From positions 186,001 to 250,000 of the forward strand of contig NZ_QUOQ01000003.1 of assembly GCF_003704105.1 (NCBI RefSeq): a stretch of DNA of 64,000 nt. Direction: 5' to 3'. The notes under the pieces are model-generated. The model did no database searches, was not told the DNA's origin, and was given only the letters and a program-made list of their open reading frames with translations. Below, piece after piece: positions 27,442 to 37,091 of the stretch. The translations under genes and the position numbers were made by a program. How positions within the stretch are numbered: the first letter of the stretch is position 1; each line of letters starts with the position of its first letter. This stretch comes from Brevundimonas lutea. Its GTDB lineage: Bacteria > Pseudomonadota > Alphaproteobacteria > Caulobacterales > Caulobacteraceae.

Positions 27442-27646
27442 GCGCGGGAGGTGATGCCAATCCCCAGAGGCGGCGGCAAGTCCTGAGCGACGTCTCCCGG
27501 CGGCGAAGACAGTTCGGAAATCTTGGATGATGGGCTGGCAATGGCTGTTCCAGGCGTCCATTTTCCTTGGCCGACATGAAGCCGGTCGTAGGGTGACGAC
27601 CCGCAGGTCAGGCCTTCGCCCTGTCGCCGTTCTCCCGGAGGCCACA

Positions 27647-28537
27647 ATGCCCGACCCGACGTCCCCCGCCCCGCTCGACGTCACCGACGCCGAGGCCGCC
27701 GAGATCAATCGGATTTCGCATCCGCTGCTCAGCGACCCGGCGCCCGACGCCGACGACAGTCTGGCGAGAATCGACTCCACACCTGCCGGCGAGGTCTTCA
27801 TCACGATCAATCGCCCGGCCCGGAAGAACGCCTTCGACGCCGCCACTATCGCCGCCCTGCGTGAGGCTTTCGAGACCCTGCATGGGGCCGACCATGTCCG
27901 CGTCGTCTTCATCCGGGGCGCGGGCGGGACCTTCAGCGCCGGCGCCGATCTGGGCTGGATGCGCGACGCGGCGACCTGGTCGGAAAGCGATAACCGCGAA
28001 GACGCCATGGGCCTGGCCAGGATGCTCAAGGCCCTGCACGACATCCCGGCCCTGACCGTGGCCATCGTCGAGGGCGCCGCCATGGGCGGCGGCGCGGGCA
28101 TCGTCGCCGCCTGCGACATGGCCGTGGCCGTCGACGGCGCCAAGTTCGCCTTCTCCGAGGTCAAGCTGGGTCTGATCCCCGCCACCATCGCCCCCTATGT
28201 GATCGAGGCCGTCGGTCCTCGCACGGCGCGCGCCCTGTTCCTGACCGGCAACACCATGGACGCCGATTATGCCGCCCATGTCGGCCTGATCGACATGGTG
28301 CTCCCGGACGCCGCGGCCATCGACAGCTTCGTGACCATGCTGACCGACAGCCTCCAGGCCAACGCTCCGGGCGCCATGGGCGAATCCAAGCGGCTGGTGA
28401 ACGACCTCGCCGGTCAGGAGATCGACCATCGCCTGATGGAGGACACCGCCCGCCGCATCGCCCGCGCTCGGGTGTCCGACGAAGGGCGCGAAGGCGTCGG
28501 CGCCTTCCTCGACAAGCGCAAGCCCCGCTGGGCCTGA
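27647..28537 (+). CDS. Enoyl-CoA hydratase/isomerase family protein
   Basis: The 296-residue crotonase-fold protein has the oxyanion-hole segments FSAGADLGWM and EGAAMGGGAGIVAACD and the FAFSEVKLGLIP segment with the catalytic Glu. An N-terminal extension of about 55 residues precedes the fold. The pattern is closest to hydratases such as methylglutaconyl-CoA hydratase of leucine catabolism, but substrate cannot be fixed from sequence. The start MPDPTSP follows CCGGAGG; longer in-frame starts are not supported. The ruvX gene begins 4 bp after its stop. Confidence 0.87.
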   Translation: MPDPTSPAPLDVTDAEAAEINRISHPLLSDPAPDADDSLARIDSTPAGEVFITINRPARKNAFDAATIAALREAFETLHGADHVRVVFIRGAGGTFSAGADLGWMRDAATWSESDNREDAMGLARMLKALHDIPALTVAIVEGAAMGGGAGIVAACDMAVAVDGAKFAFSEVKLGLIPATIAPYVIEAVGPRTARALFLTGNTMDADYAAHVGLIDMVLPDAAAIDSFVTMLTDSLQANAPGAMGESKRLVNDLAGQEIDHRLMEDTARRIARARVSDEGREGVGAFLDKRKPRWA

Positions 28538-28541
28538 GCGC

Positions 28542-29006
28542 GTGCCGGTCCACGACCTCGCCGACCTGGCCGCACACACGCCGCCGGGCACCCCCTGGCT
28601 GGGTCTCGATCTGGGCGAGAAGACCATCGGGGTCGCCGCGTCGGACGCCACCCGCATGATCGCCTCTCCGCTGGAGCTGATCCGCAAGACAAAATTCGGT
28701 CAGGACGCGGCAGCGGTTCTGAAGCTGATGGCGTCGCGGAACGCCTCAGCCCTGGTCATTGGCCTGCCGCTCAACATGGACGGTTCGGAGGGACCGCGCG
28801 CTCAGTCGGCCCGCGCCTTCGCCCGCAATCTGGACCGCATCCAGCCCACCCCCGTCGCCTTTCAGGACGAGCGGCTGTCGACCACGGCGGTCGAGCGGTT
28901 CCTGATCGACGAACTGGACCTGACCCGCAGCCGCCGCGCCGGCGTCGTCGACCGCACCGCCGCCGCCTGGATCCTGCAAGGCGCGCTGGATCGGCTGCGC
29001 GGCTGA
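28542..29006 (+). CDS. ruvX: Putative pre-16S rRNA nuclease / Holliday junction resolvase-like (YqgF)
   Basis: The 154-residue RNase H-fold protein has WLGLDLGEKTIGVAASD with the first catalytic Asp, LVIGLPLNMDGSEGPRA, the Glu-bearing FQDERLSTT and the C-terminal VVDRTAAAWIL Asp. YqgF trims the 5' end of 16S rRNA in Escherichia coli and resembles RuvC. The start is a GTG at 28542, 4 bp after the hydratase stop. It is followed by pyrB, an arrangement common in alphaproteobacteria. Confidence 0.92.
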   Translation: MPVHDLADLAAHTPPGTPWLGLDLGEKTIGVAASDATRMIASPLELIRKTKFGQDAAAVLKLMASRNASALVIGLPLNMDGSEGPRAQSARAFARNLDRIQPTPVAFQDERLSTTAVERFLIDELDLTRSRRAGVVDRTAAAWILQGALDRLRG

Positions 29007-29051
29007 CACGGGCTTTCCCTCGCGCCTCCCCTCCCCTATAGCGACGCTTCG

Positions 29052-30038
29052 ATGACCCAGCCCGCCGCCGTCACCGAAGATATCCGCGCGCGGCTGGTCC
29101 CGTTCCCCAAGCCCCATTTCCTGTCCAGCGCCGATCTCGACCCGCCGTCGGTCGAGGCGCTGCTCGATCTCGCCGACCTGTTCGTCGATCTGAACCGCCA
29201 GGGAGGCCGGACGCTCGACCTCCTGGCCGGGCGCACCGTGGTCAATCTGTTCTTCGAGAATTCGACCCGCACCTCGGCCTCGTTCGAGATCGCCGCCAAG
29301 CGCCTCGGCGCCGACGTCAGCTCGCTCCAGGCCCAGGCCAGCTCGGTGGCCAAGGGCGAGACCCTGATCGACACCGCCGCCACCCTGAACGCCATGAAGC
29401 CCGACGTGCTGGTGGTGCGCCATTCCGGCTCGGGCGCCGCGGCCCTGCTCAGCCAGAAGGTCGGCTGCGCCGTGGTCAACGCCGGTGACGGCCGCCACGA
29501 ACACCCAACCCAGGCCCTGCTCGACATGCTGACCATGCGCCGGGCTTTTGGTGATGTCTCCAACCTGACCGTGGCCATCTGCGGTGATGTCGGCCACAGC
29601 CGCGTGGCGCGCTCGAACGTCGCCCTGCTCCAGATGATGGGCGCGCGCGTCCGCCTGGTCGGCCCGCCGACCCTGATGCCGTCCGAGGCGCGCCGCTGGG
29701 GCTGCGAGGTGCATCACGACATGCGCGAGGGTCTGAGCGGCTGCGACGTGGTGATGATGCTGCGCCTGCAGCTGGAGCGGATGGAGGGCGCGCTGGTCCC
29801 GTCCACCCGCGAGTATTTCCGTTTCTGGGGCCTCGATCGCGAGAAGCTGGCCCATGCGGCGCCCGGTGTCCGGGTCATGCACCCGGGTCCGATGAACCGG
29901 GGCGTCGAGATCGATTCCGACATCGCGGACGACCCCGACATCTCCCTGATCCAGGATCAGGTCGAGATGGGCGTCGCTGCCCGCATGGCCGTGCTGGCCG
30001 CGCTAGTGACGCGCCGCGAGGAGGAGGCCGGCCGATGA
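29052..30038 (+). CDS. pyrB: Aspartate carbamoyltransferase catalytic subunit
   Basis: The 328-residue enzyme condenses carbamoyl phosphate with aspartate, the committed step of pyrimidine synthesis. It has the carbamoyl-phosphate site FFENSTRTS, the loop [18 protein letters not shown], and the C-terminal [11 protein letters not shown]. Length is typical. Its stop overlaps the start of the following dihydroorotase-like gene as ATGA. No pyrI regulatory subunit is present; ATCases of this class instead associate with an inactive dihydroorotase, which the next gene appears to encode. Confidence 0.96.
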   Translation: MTQPAAVTEDIRARLVPFPKPHFLSSADLDPPSVEALLDLADLFVDLNRQGGRTLDLLAGRTVVNLFFENSTRTSASFEIAAKRLGADVSSLQAQASSVAKGETLIDTAATLNAMKPDVLVVRHSGSGAAALLSQKVGCAVVNAGDGRHEHPTQALLDMLTMRRAFGDVSNLTVAICGDVGHSRVARSNVALLQMMGARVRLVGPPTLMPSEARRWGCEVHHDMREGLSGCDVVMMLRLQLERMEGALVPSTREYFRFWGLDREKLAHAAPGVRVMHPGPMNRGVEIDSDIADDPDISLIQDQVEMGVAARMAVLAALVTRREEEAGR

Positions 30039-31312
30039 CCGTCACCCTCTACGCCAACGCCCGCCTGCTGGAACCCGCGACCGACTACGACGGCCCGGGC
30101 GGGGTGATCGTCGACAATGGCGTGATCGCCGAGGTCCTGCACGGCTCGCCCAGCCGCGCGGTGGATCAGACCCATGATCTCGGCGGCCTCTGCCTCGCGC
30201 CCGGCCTGATCGACATCCGGGTCAAGACCGGCGAGCCGGGCGCCGAGCCCAAGGAGACGCTGAAGTCCGCCGCCCTGTCGGCCGCGGCCGGCGGGGTCAC
30301 CACCATTGTCGTCCAGCCGGACACCGACCCCGCTATCGACGACCCGGCCATGATCGACTTCATTCAGAGGCGCGGCGCGGCCCTGAACCTCGTCCGCATC
30401 CTCGCGGCCGGCGCCGCCACGCGCGGCCTCGACGGCCGCCGCATGGCCGAGATCGGTCTGATGGACGAGGCCGGGGCCCTCTATTTCACCGACGGCGACC
30501 GCGTCATCGCCAACAGCCGCACCCTGCAAAGGGTGATGAGCTACTCCACCGTCTTCAACGGCCTGATCGCCCACCGCCCGGCCGATCCATGGCTCTGCGA
30601 GGGCGCGGTGGCCACGGGCGGAGAGCTGGCCGGGAGGCTCGGCCTCTCCGGCGCCCCGGCTCTGGCCGAGCGGATGGGGCTTGAGCGTGATCTGGCCCTG
30701 GTCGAGCTGACCGGCGCCCGCTTCCTGGTCGATCAGATCTCGACCGAGGGTGCGCTGGAGGCCCTGGCCCGTGGCCGGGCGCGCGGTCTGGAGGTCGCCG
30801 CCAGTGTCTCGATCAACCACCTGTGCTTCAACGAGGTGGACATCGGCGATTATCGCACCTTCTTCCGCCTCGACCCGTCGCTCCGCACCGAGGCGGACCG
30901 TCAGGCCCTGATCGAGGCGGTGCGCGACGGGCTGATCGACGCCATCACCTCGGCCCACGCCCCCGCCCCGGCCGAGGACAAGCGCCGCCCCTTTGCCGAG
31001 GCCGCGCCCGGCGCCGTGGGGCTGGAGACCCTGCTGCCCGCCGCCCTGACCCTGCATCACTCCTCGGGGCTGGAGTTGCTGGAAATCCTCCGCCCCCTGA
31101 CCCAGGGGCCAGCTGCCCTGCTGGGCCTTGAGGCTGGCGTTCTGGCCGAGGGCGCTCCGGCCGATCTGGTCGTGTTCGATCCGAATGCGCCCGTCGTCAT
31201 CGACGCCCAGGCTCTGCGCTCGAAATCCAAGAATTCGCCCTTCGACGGCCGCCGCCTGCAAGGCCGGGTCGAGCGCACCATCGTCGGCGGCCGTGAGGTC
31301 TTCGCGCGCTAA
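30035..31312 (+). CDS. pyrC': Inactive dihydroorotase paralogue (pseudo-DHOase)
   Basis: The 425-residue amidohydrolase-fold protein follows the class I dihydroorotase pattern, but its zinc ligands are lost. The HxH of DxHxHxREPG reads R62 and K64 in [10 protein letters not shown], and the catalytic Asp of the TDHAP motif is Ala307 in TSAHAP. Such proteins bind PyrB and support ATCase assembly without catalysing ring closure; this is established for Pseudomonas PyrC'. Translation is coupled to pyrB through ATGA. A separate active dihydroorotase must be encoded elsewhere. Confidence 0.85.
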   Translation: MTVTLYANARLLEPATDYDGPGGVIVDNGVIAEVLHGSPSRAVDQTHDLGGLCLAPGLIDIRVKTGEPGAEPKETLKSAALSAAAGGVTTIVVQPDTDPAIDDPAMIDFIQRRGAALNLVRILAAGAATRGLDGRRMAEIGLMDEAGALYFTDGDRVIANSRTLQRVMSYSTVFNGLIAHRPADPWLCEGAVATGGELAGRLGLSGAPALAERMGLERDLALVELTGARFLVDQISTEGALEALARGRARGLEVAASVSINHLCFNEVDIGDYRTFFRLDPSLRTEADRQALIEAVRDGLIDAITSAHAPAPAEDKRRPFAEAAPGAVGLETLLPAALTLHHSSGLELLEILRPLTQGPAALLGLEAGVLAEGAPADLVVFDPNAPVVIDAQALRSKSKNSPFDGRRLQGRVERTIVGGREVFAR

Positions 31313-31325
31313 CCATTCACCGCCT

Positions 31326-31343
31326 CCCCGGCGAAGGCCGGGG
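31326..31343. repeat. Short GC palindrome between convergent genes
   Basis: CCCCGGC and GCCGGGG flank a GAAG loop, followed by GGGTCCAG. The element resembles palindromes dispersed in alphaproteobacterial genomes and may also terminate transcription between the convergent pseudo-DHOase and protease genes. Confidence 0.5.
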
Positions 31344-31425
31344 TCCAGGAGGGCTTGCGTGAGTTGCTGATGACGTGCCGGCGTGCGCGGGCTTAGTCCT
31401 CGGCCCTCACTGGGCAGACGGGCGT

Positions 31426-32334
31426 TTATTGCGCCGTCCGCGCAGGCTGTGAGCTTCCATCCATCACCGCGATCGCCTCGCGGATATATGCGGCGTGAGC
31501 CACCACCCCGATGTCCAGCTGCTCGCCGTCCAGGATCACCGACTGGACCAGCACGCCGGCGACGAAGGGATGATCCGGCGGAACCACGCCCGGACGACGC
31601 CGCGCCTGGGCCGTCCAGAACACCGGCCCGCCCGAGTTGCCGGAGAAGACCTTGAAATCCAGCAGGAAGGTCGGGAACGCCTCAATCGGCGTCAAAGGCC
31701 ACGAGGCCACCCGCCCCACCCTCAGGATCGGAAATCCGGCCCGGTTCGACGACAGGCCGCGTGGAAAGCCCAGCGCCATCAGCTCGTCGCCCGGCCCGAC
31801 GCCCAGCGTATCCAGGCCGTCCCGCTCGGCCAGCCAGCCCAGCGGGATGGCGGCGCGTGTAAACGCCTCCGGCGCCTCGATCCGCATCACGGCGATGTCC
31901 TGGTCCGGATGGCGGGTCCAGCGCGCCACGCCGTCGTCGCGAATGGCCACCTGCTGGGGCTCGAACCGCCACCCGACCGCGCCCTCGCGCGGACTGCGCC
32001 AGCCGACCCGCGCCTCGTCATCCGGCATCCGCTCCAGCACATGGGCGGCGGTGACCAGCAGGGTGCGCGGCTGGCCGTCCGGCGTCGGCGCGTCGACCAG
32101 GAAGCCTGTCCCGACCGTGCGCGTGCCATCGCCGAGCGGCTGGTCCAGCTGCACCGTGGCGTTGATCAGGCCGACGGTCAGGTCCCAGGCCGGTGCGGCT
32201 GCGGCGGGCGATGCCGGGGCCTCGACCACGATTTCGGGCGGCGGCAGGTCTTGGGGCTGAATGAACACTTTGACATTTGACGGCGTCGGCCGCGCGGGCA
32301 CAAGGTCCGCCGCCACTCCATCGGGGACTTCCAT
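31426..32334 (-). CDS. Trypsin-like serine peptidase
   Basis: The roughly 302-residue protein has a chymotrypsin-fold triad: His98 in VTAAHVLE, Asp146 in DQDIAVMRI and Ser234 in FSGNSGGPV. The first 50 residues are Pro/Ala-rich. No obvious signal peptide is visible. The start is uncertain: the ATG at 32334 has no ribosome-binding site and overlaps the start codon of the divergent S9 peptidase, while GTG codons lie further in. Residue numbers above assume the ATG. No PDZ domain is present, so it is not a Deg-type protease. Substrate unknown. Confidence 0.78.
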   Translation of the reverse strand: MEVPDGVAADLVPARPTPSNVKVFIQPQDLPPPEIVVEAPASPAAAAPAWDLTVGLINATVQLDQPLGDGTRTVGTGFLVDAPTPDGQPRTLLVTAAHVLERMPDDEARVGWRSPREGAVGWRFEPQQVAIRDDGVARWTRHPDQDIAVMRIEAPEAFTRAAIPLGWLAERDGLDTLGVGPGDELMALGFPRGLSSNRAGFPILRVGRVASWPLTPIEAFPTFLLDFKVFSGNSGGPVFWTAQARRRPGVVPPDHPFVAGVLVQSVILDGEQLDIGVVAHAAYIREAIAVMDGSSQPARTAQ

Positions 32335-34531
32335 GAACCGCCGCCAGATGCTCGCCGCCTCGACCGCCGCAGCCGCAACCGCCGCCGTGGGCGCCCCCGC
32401 CTTTTCCCAGACCCCCGCTTCCCAGTCCTCAACCGGAGCCTCGATGACCGCACCGACCCCGCCCGTCGCCAAGAAGATCCCCGTCATCATCGAACAGCTG
32501 GGCCGCACCCGGGTCGATGAGTATCAGTGGATGAAGGACGACAACTGGCAGGCGGTGCTGCGCGACCCGACTCTGATCAAGGCCGACGTCAAGGAGCACC
32601 TGACGGCCGAGAACGCCTACCGCGAGGCGATGATGGCCTCGACCCTGCCACTGCAGGACGAGATGTTCCGCGAGATGCGCGGCCGCATCAAGGAGGACGA
32701 CAGCTCCGTCCCCGCCAAGGACGGGCCGTGGGAATACTACACCCGCTTTGACGCTGGGGCTCAGCATCCCCTGTGGTGCCGCCGCCCCGTCGGTCAGGTC
32801 GAGGGCGAACAGGTCCTGCTGAACGGCCCGGCCGAGGCCGAGGGCAAGGCCTATTGGGAAGCCGGCGATGTCGGAAACAGTCCTGACCACACACTGTTCG
32901 CCTATGCCGAGGACAGCCAGGGCTCGGAAGTCCACCGCATCCTGGTCAAGGATCTGGAGACCGGCCAGCTGGTGGGTGAGCCGATCGAGTCGGCCAGCGC
33001 AAACCTGACCTTCTCGCCCGACAGCCAGTGGATCTTCTGGACCAACCGCGACGACAACGGCCGCCCGGACAAGATCTTCCGCCGCCTCGCGCGAGGCGGC
33101 GACATCGCCTTGGTCTATGAGGAGCAGGATGACGGCTTCTTCCAGGGCGTCGGCCGCACCGCCGACGACGCCTTCGTGGTCATCTCCATCGCCAATCAGG
33201 AAACGTCCGAAGCCCGCATCATCCCCGCCGCCGACCCGACCGGCACGCCCGTGGTGGTCGAGCCGCGCCATACCGGCCGCCTGTACGACCTCGACCACTG
33301 GGGCGACCGCTGGGTGATCCGGACCAACGCCGATGACGCCATCGACTTCAAGATCGTGGAGGCCCCGACCGCGTCTCCCGCCAAGGCGAACTGGACGGAC
33401 CTGGTCGCCCACACGCCCGGCCGCTTCATTGAGAGCCTGGACCTGACCCGCGATCACATCGCCCGCCAGGAACGCGCCGACGCCAACACCAGGATCGTGG
33501 TCCGCGACCGCCAGGGCGCCGAGCACGAAATCGCGGTCGACGAACCCGCCTACGCCCTGACCCTGATGGGCGCCTCGGAGTTCGACACGACCCAGAGCCG
33601 TTACGCCTACAATTCGCCGTCCACCCCGACCTCGACCTACGACTATGACCTCGCCGCCCGCGAGCGGACCCTGCGCAAGGTGCAGGAGGTGCCATCCGGC
33701 CACGATCCGGCCGCCTATGTGGTCGAGCGGCTGAACGCCCCGGCTTCGGACGGCGAGCTGGTCCCGGTCACCGTGCTGCGCCATCGCGACACGCCCGTGG
33801 ATGGCTCGGCGCCCGTGCTGCTCTACGGCTACGGCTCTTACGGCATCCCGATGCCGGCCAGCTTCTCGACCAACCGGCTCAGCCTGGTCGATCGCGGCTG
33901 GATCTACGCTATCGCCCACATCCGGGGCGGCTCGGACAAGGGCTGGAACTGGTTCCTCTCGGCCCGCCGCTTCACCAAGAAGAACACCTTCACCGACTTC
34001 ATCGCCGCCGCCGAACACCTGATCGATCGCGACTATGCCTCGGCGGGCAAGATCGTCGCCCAGGGCGGCTCAGCGGGAGGTCTGTTGATGGGCGCCGTGA
34101 CCAACATGCGGCCCGATCTGTGGGGCGGCGTGATCGGCCAGGTGCCCTTCGTCGACGTGATCAACACCATGTCCGACACCTCCCTGCCGCTGACGCCGCC
34201 GGAATGGCCCGAGTGGGGCAATCCGATCGAGGACGCCGAGGCTTACGACTACATGATGAGCTACAGCCCGTACGATCAGGTCACCGCTCAGGCCTATCCG
34301 CCGATCCTGGCCACCGGCGGCCTGTCCGACCCGCGCGTCACCTACTGGGAGCCGGAGAAGTGGGTCGCGCGCCTCAGGCCCGCCACCACCTCGGGCAAGC
34401 CGGTGCTGTTGAAGATCAACATGGAGGCCGGCCATGGCGGCGCCTCGGGCCGGTTCGACTATCTGAAGGAGGTCGCCCACGACTACGCCTTCGCCGTCTG
34501 GGCCATCGACGAAGGCTGGACGCGGGTCTGA
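32333..34531 (+). CDS. S9-family oligopeptidase (oligopeptidase B-like)
   Basis: The 732-residue peptidase has an N-terminal export-like leader (MNRRQMLAASTAAAATAAVG), then the PtrB-like VDEYQWMKDDNW, a beta-propeller region and a C-terminal alpha/beta-hydrolase domain. The catalytic triad is Ser580 in GGSAGG, Asp666 in LSDPRV and His701 in AGHGG. Oligopeptidase B cleaves short peptides after Arg or Lys. The leader contains RR before a hydrophobic stretch and could direct Tat or Sec export; this is a guess. The ATG is supported by GGGGAC six bases upstream. Confidence 0.9.
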   Translation: MNRRQMLAASTAAAATAAVGAPAFSQTPASQSSTGASMTAPTPPVAKKIPVIIEQLGRTRVDEYQWMKDDNWQAVLRDPTLIKADVKEHLTAENAYREAMMASTLPLQDEMFREMRGRIKEDDSSVPAKDGPWEYYTRFDAGAQHPLWCRRPVGQVEGEQVLLNGPAEAEGKAYWEAGDVGNSPDHTLFAYAEDSQGSEVHRILVKDLETGQLVGEPIESASANLTFSPDSQWIFWTNRDDNGRPDKIFRRLARGGDIALVYEEQDDGFFQGVGRTADDAFVVISIANQETSEARIIPAADPTGTPVVVEPRHTGRLYDLDHWGDRWVIRTNADDAIDFKIVEAPTASPAKANWTDLVAHTPGRFIESLDLTRDHIARQERADANTRIVVRDRQGAEHEIAVDEPAYALTLMGASEFDTTQSRYAYNSPSTPTSTYDYDLAARERTLRKVQEVPSGHDPAAYVVERLNAPASDGELVPVTVLRHRDTPVDGSAPVLLYGYGSYGIPMPASFSTNRLSLVDRGWIYAIAHIRGGSDKGWNWFLSARRFTKKNTFTDFIAAAEHLIDRDYASAGKIVAQGGSAGGLLMGAVTNMRPDLWGGVIGQVPFVDVINTMSDTSLPLTPPEWPEWGNPIEDAEAYDYMMSYSPYDQVTAQAYPPILATGGLSDPRVTYWEPEKWVARLRPATTSGKPVLLKINMEAGHGGASGRFDYLKEVAHDYAFAVWAIDEGWTRV

Positions 34532-34610
34532 TCCGCGTCACTGGGCCGGAACTCCCGGTCAAGCTTGACGTTCGTCGCTGCGGGGCCGCCTTGGCTCCGG
34601 GAGGACGACC

Positions 34611-35057
34611 ATGCGCGAACCCGACACCGAGACCGTCATCATCCGCGAGCCGACCGACACCGTGGTCGTCGAACGCACCGTGCCTGTTCGCGATCCTGCC
34701 AATCCGGCCGTCTGGTTCCTGATCGGCCTGCTGGTGATCGCCATCCTGATCGGCCTGGCCTGGCTGTTCACGCGCGAGGATGACGTCGCCGACGACGCCC
34801 TGATCGCCGCCCAGACCGAGGCCGCCATCGCCTCCTCGACCGCCCAGCAGGCGGTGATCGAAGCCAACGCCGCCCGCGCCGACGCCGCCCTGTCCGACGC
34901 CCGCGCGCGTCTGGAGGCCTCCAGCGCCGCCGCCGCCCGCGCGGCCGAGGCTGCCGTCACCCCGCCGCCGCCCGCCGTGGTGGAGGTCCAGGCGCCGCCG
35001 CCGGTCACCGACACAGGCGGCTCTGCGGTCGTCACGACGACCACGCCTCAGCCCTGA
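34611..35057 (+). CDS. Single-pass membrane protein of unknown function
   Basis: The 148-residue protein has a short acidic cytoplasmic N-terminus, one transmembrane helix (VWFLIGLLVIAILIGLAWLF, near residues 34-53), a predicted coiled coil rich in Ala/Arg/Glu (about 60-115) and a Pro/Thr-rich C-terminus. GGGAGG precedes the ATG. It is followed by another small exported protein. No family is recognised. Confidence 0.72.
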   Translation: MREPDTETVIIREPTDTVVVERTVPVRDPANPAVWFLIGLLVIAILIGLAWLFTREDDVADDALIAAQTEAAIASSTAQQAVIEANAARADAALSDARARLEASSAAAARAAEAAVTPPPPAVVEVQAPPPVTDTGGSAVVTTTTPQP

Positions 35058-35082
35058 GCCTTTCCGGCCACCGGAGACTTTG

Positions 35083-35541
35083 ATGCCCAGCCCTAGGCCC
35101 CTCGCTCTCGCCGCCCTCCTCGCGAGCGGTCTCTTCCTCTCGGCCACAGGCGCAGAGGCTTGCAGCTGCCTCCGGGCCGAGAGCGCCGCCGCGCAGATGG
35201 CCGACGCCGAATTGGTCTTCATCGGTCGGGTCGAACGCACCGCCGCGCCCGGTGTCGACGGCATGACAAAGACCCGCTTCGTGGCCCTGCGCACCCTCAA
35301 GGGCGAGCATCAGGACAGCCGCACGATCGAACACCACACCGTCAGCGCAACCTGCGGCATGACCTACGAAGCGGATCAGTATGTGATCGTCCTGGCCGGC
35401 GCGGAGGGCGGACGGTTGAGCACGAGCCTGTGCCAACAGCCCATGTTCGACTGGAGCGATTACCTGAAGGCCGGCGACGCGCCGCCTCAGCAGACGGCCA
35501 TGGCGACGTCGCCCATCAACTGCGCGACCGCCCGCGCCTGA
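35083..35541 (+). CDS. Small exported Cys-rich protein, NTR/TIMP-like
   Basis: The 152-residue protein has a signal peptide (LALAALLASGLFLSA) cleaved before EACSCL. The mature start CSCLRAESAAAQMADAELVF, with two cysteines and the VFIGRV strand, resembles bacterial netrin/TIMP-like (NTR) domains. Cys residues near TVSATCGM, LCQQP and INCATA probably form disulfides. The ATG with GGAG seven bases upstream is the start. No partner protease is adjacent except the S9 and trypsin-like enzymes upstream; any inhibitory role is speculative. Confidence 0.68.
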   Translation: MPSPRPLALAALLASGLFLSATGAEACSCLRAESAAAQMADAELVFIGRVERTAAPGVDGMTKTRFVALRTLKGEHQDSRTIEHHTVSATCGMTYEADQYVIVLAGAEGGRLSTSLCQQPMFDWSDYLKAGDAPPQQTAMATSPINCATARA

Positions 35542-35544
35542 CGC

Positions 35545-36000
35545 TCAGACCGCCGCCGGCCCGTACAGCGCCTTCGCCCGTGCTTCGAAACAGCCCATCA
35601 GCCGCCCGACCGCGCGGTCGAAATTGGCGTGCAGCATGGCGTCCAGCAGCCGCGTCTTGAAGGCGAAGTCGATCATGAACTCCACGCGGCACCCCTCGGG
35701 ATGGTCATGGAATTCCCAGCGGTTCTTCAGATGCCTGAACGGACCGCGCAACAGACCGACCTCGACCACATGCCGCGCGCGATCATGCTTCACCCACGTC
35801 GAGAACCGCTCCTTCAGAAAGGCGAACCCGACGTGCGCCTCGGCGTCCAACTTGCTGATGTCACCCTCATTCCGGGCGTTCCAGGTCCGCATTGAACTGA
35901 CCCAGGGCACGAAGTCCGGATAGGCCCCGACGTCGGCCACCAGCTGGGCCAGCTGGTCCGGCCGGTAAGGCAGGACGCGGGTGACGCGATGGACGGCCAA
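35545..36000 (-). CDS. START-domain protein (COQ10 / RatA-like)
   Basis: The 151-residue protein has the polyketide cyclase/START fold: TRVLPYRPDQLAQLVADV, YPDFVPWV and FMIDFAFKTRLLDAML. It matches alphaproteobacterial COQ10-type ubiquinone-binding proteins; the same family is also annotated as RatA. A role in ubiquinone trafficking or respiration is more likely than toxin activity. It lies 7 bp downstream of lipA on the same strand, a common alphaproteobacterial pairing. Confidence 0.86.
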   Translation of the reverse strand: MAVHRVTRVLPYRPDQLAQLVADVGAYPDFVPWVSSMRTWNARNEGDISKLDAEAHVGFAFLKERFSTWVKHDRARHVVEVGLLRGPFRHLKNRWEFHDHPEGCRVEFMIDFAFKTRLLDAMLHANFDRAVGRLMGCFEARAKALYGPAAV

Positions 36001-36007
36001 GTGCCTG

Positions 36008-36970
36008 TCAGCGACCGGTCTGCGCCAGCCGCGCCGCCTTCAGCCGGGCGAAGTCGTCGCCGGCGTGGTGCGAGCTGCGGGTCAACGGCGAGGACGACAC
36101 CATCAGGAACCCCTTGGCCCGCGCAATGGCGGCATAGGCGTTGAACTCTTCCGGCGTCACGAACCGGTCGATGGCGGCGTGCTTGCGGGTCGGCTGCAGG
36201 TACTGGCCGATTGTGATGAAATCGACGCCCGCCGAGCGCATGTCGTCCATCACCTGCATGACCTCTTCCTTGGTCTCGCCCAGACCGACCATGATGCCGG
36301 ACTTGGTGAACTGGTTGGGGTCGCGCTCCTTGACCTGCTGCAGCAGCCGCAGCGAGTGGAAGTACCGCGCGCCGGGCCGGATCTTCAGATACAGGCGCGG
36401 CACGGTCTCCAGATTGTGGTTGAAGACATCCGGTCGCGCGTCGATCATCACCTCGGCCGCGCCATCTTTCCGCAGGAAGTCCGGTGTCAGGATCTCGATC
36501 GTGGTCCGGGGCGCCTGGCGACGGATCTCACGCACAACCTCGGCGAAGTGGGTGGCGCCGCCGTCGGCGACGTCATCGCGATCGACCGAGGTGATCACCA
36601 CGTGGTTCAGGCCCAGCTGCGCTACAGCCAGCCCGACCTTGCCCGGCTCTTCCGGGTCCAAAGGCTGCGGCAGGCCCGTCTTGACGTTACAGAAGGCGCA
36701 GGCCCGCGTGCAGGTGTCGCCCATGATCATCAGGGTGGCGTGCTTCTGGCTCCAGCACTCGCCGATGTTGGGACAGGCCGCCTCCTCGCAGACGGTCTTC
36801 AGCCCCTTCTCGTGCACGATCGCCTTGGTGGCGTTGTACTGGCCCGACCCCGGCGCCTTGACCCGCAGCCAGTCCGGCTTGCGCAACACCGCCGTCTCGG
36901 GCCGATTGGCCTTCTCCGGGTGACGCAGCTGCGACGGCGACGTCTTCAGGGTGTCGATCAGCGTCACCAT
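36008..36970 (-). CDS. lipA: Lipoyl synthase
   Basis: The 320-residue radical-SAM enzyme inserts two sulfurs into the octanoyl group of lipoyl domains. The auxiliary cluster is held by Cys61, Cys66 and Cys72 ([13 protein letters not shown]) and the radical-SAM cluster by Cys87, Cys91 and Cys94 (CTRACAFC). The C-terminal [10 protein letters not shown] carries the conserved Ser. The start [10 protein letters not shown] is preferred; the frame continues 33 codons upstream as non-conserved sequence. It forms a unit with the START-domain gene. Confidence 0.96.
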   Translation of the reverse strand: MVTLIDTLKTSPSQLRHPEKANRPETAVLRKPDWLRVKAPGSGQYNATKAIVHEKGLKTVCEEAACPNIGECWSQKHATLMIMGDTCTRACAFCNVKTGLPQPLDPEEPGKVGLAVAQLGLNHVVITSVDRDDVADGGATHFAEVVREIRRQAPRTTIEILTPDFLRKDGAAEVMIDARPDVFNHNLETVPRLYLKIRPGARYFHSLRLLQQVKERDPNQFTKSGIMVGLGETKEEVMQVMDDMRSAGVDFITIGQYLQPTRKHAAIDRFVTPEEFNAYAAIARAKGFLMVSSSPLTRSSHHAGDDFARLKAARLAQTGR

Positions 36971-37091
36971 GGCGGCGGGGGCGTCTCCGAGGGCTCCGGG
37001 CGGACCCGCTATGTCGGGGGTTTGCGGACGAATGGCAAGGCCACCGGCGGGATCGCTCGACGGCCGCACCAGACGGGCCTAGCCTGCCGGA

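Noticed and set aside
35545-36000. RatA toxin of a toxin-antitoxin pair
   Set aside because: There is no RatB-type partner; the gene sits behind lipA as COQ10-type START proteins usually do in alphaproteobacteria.
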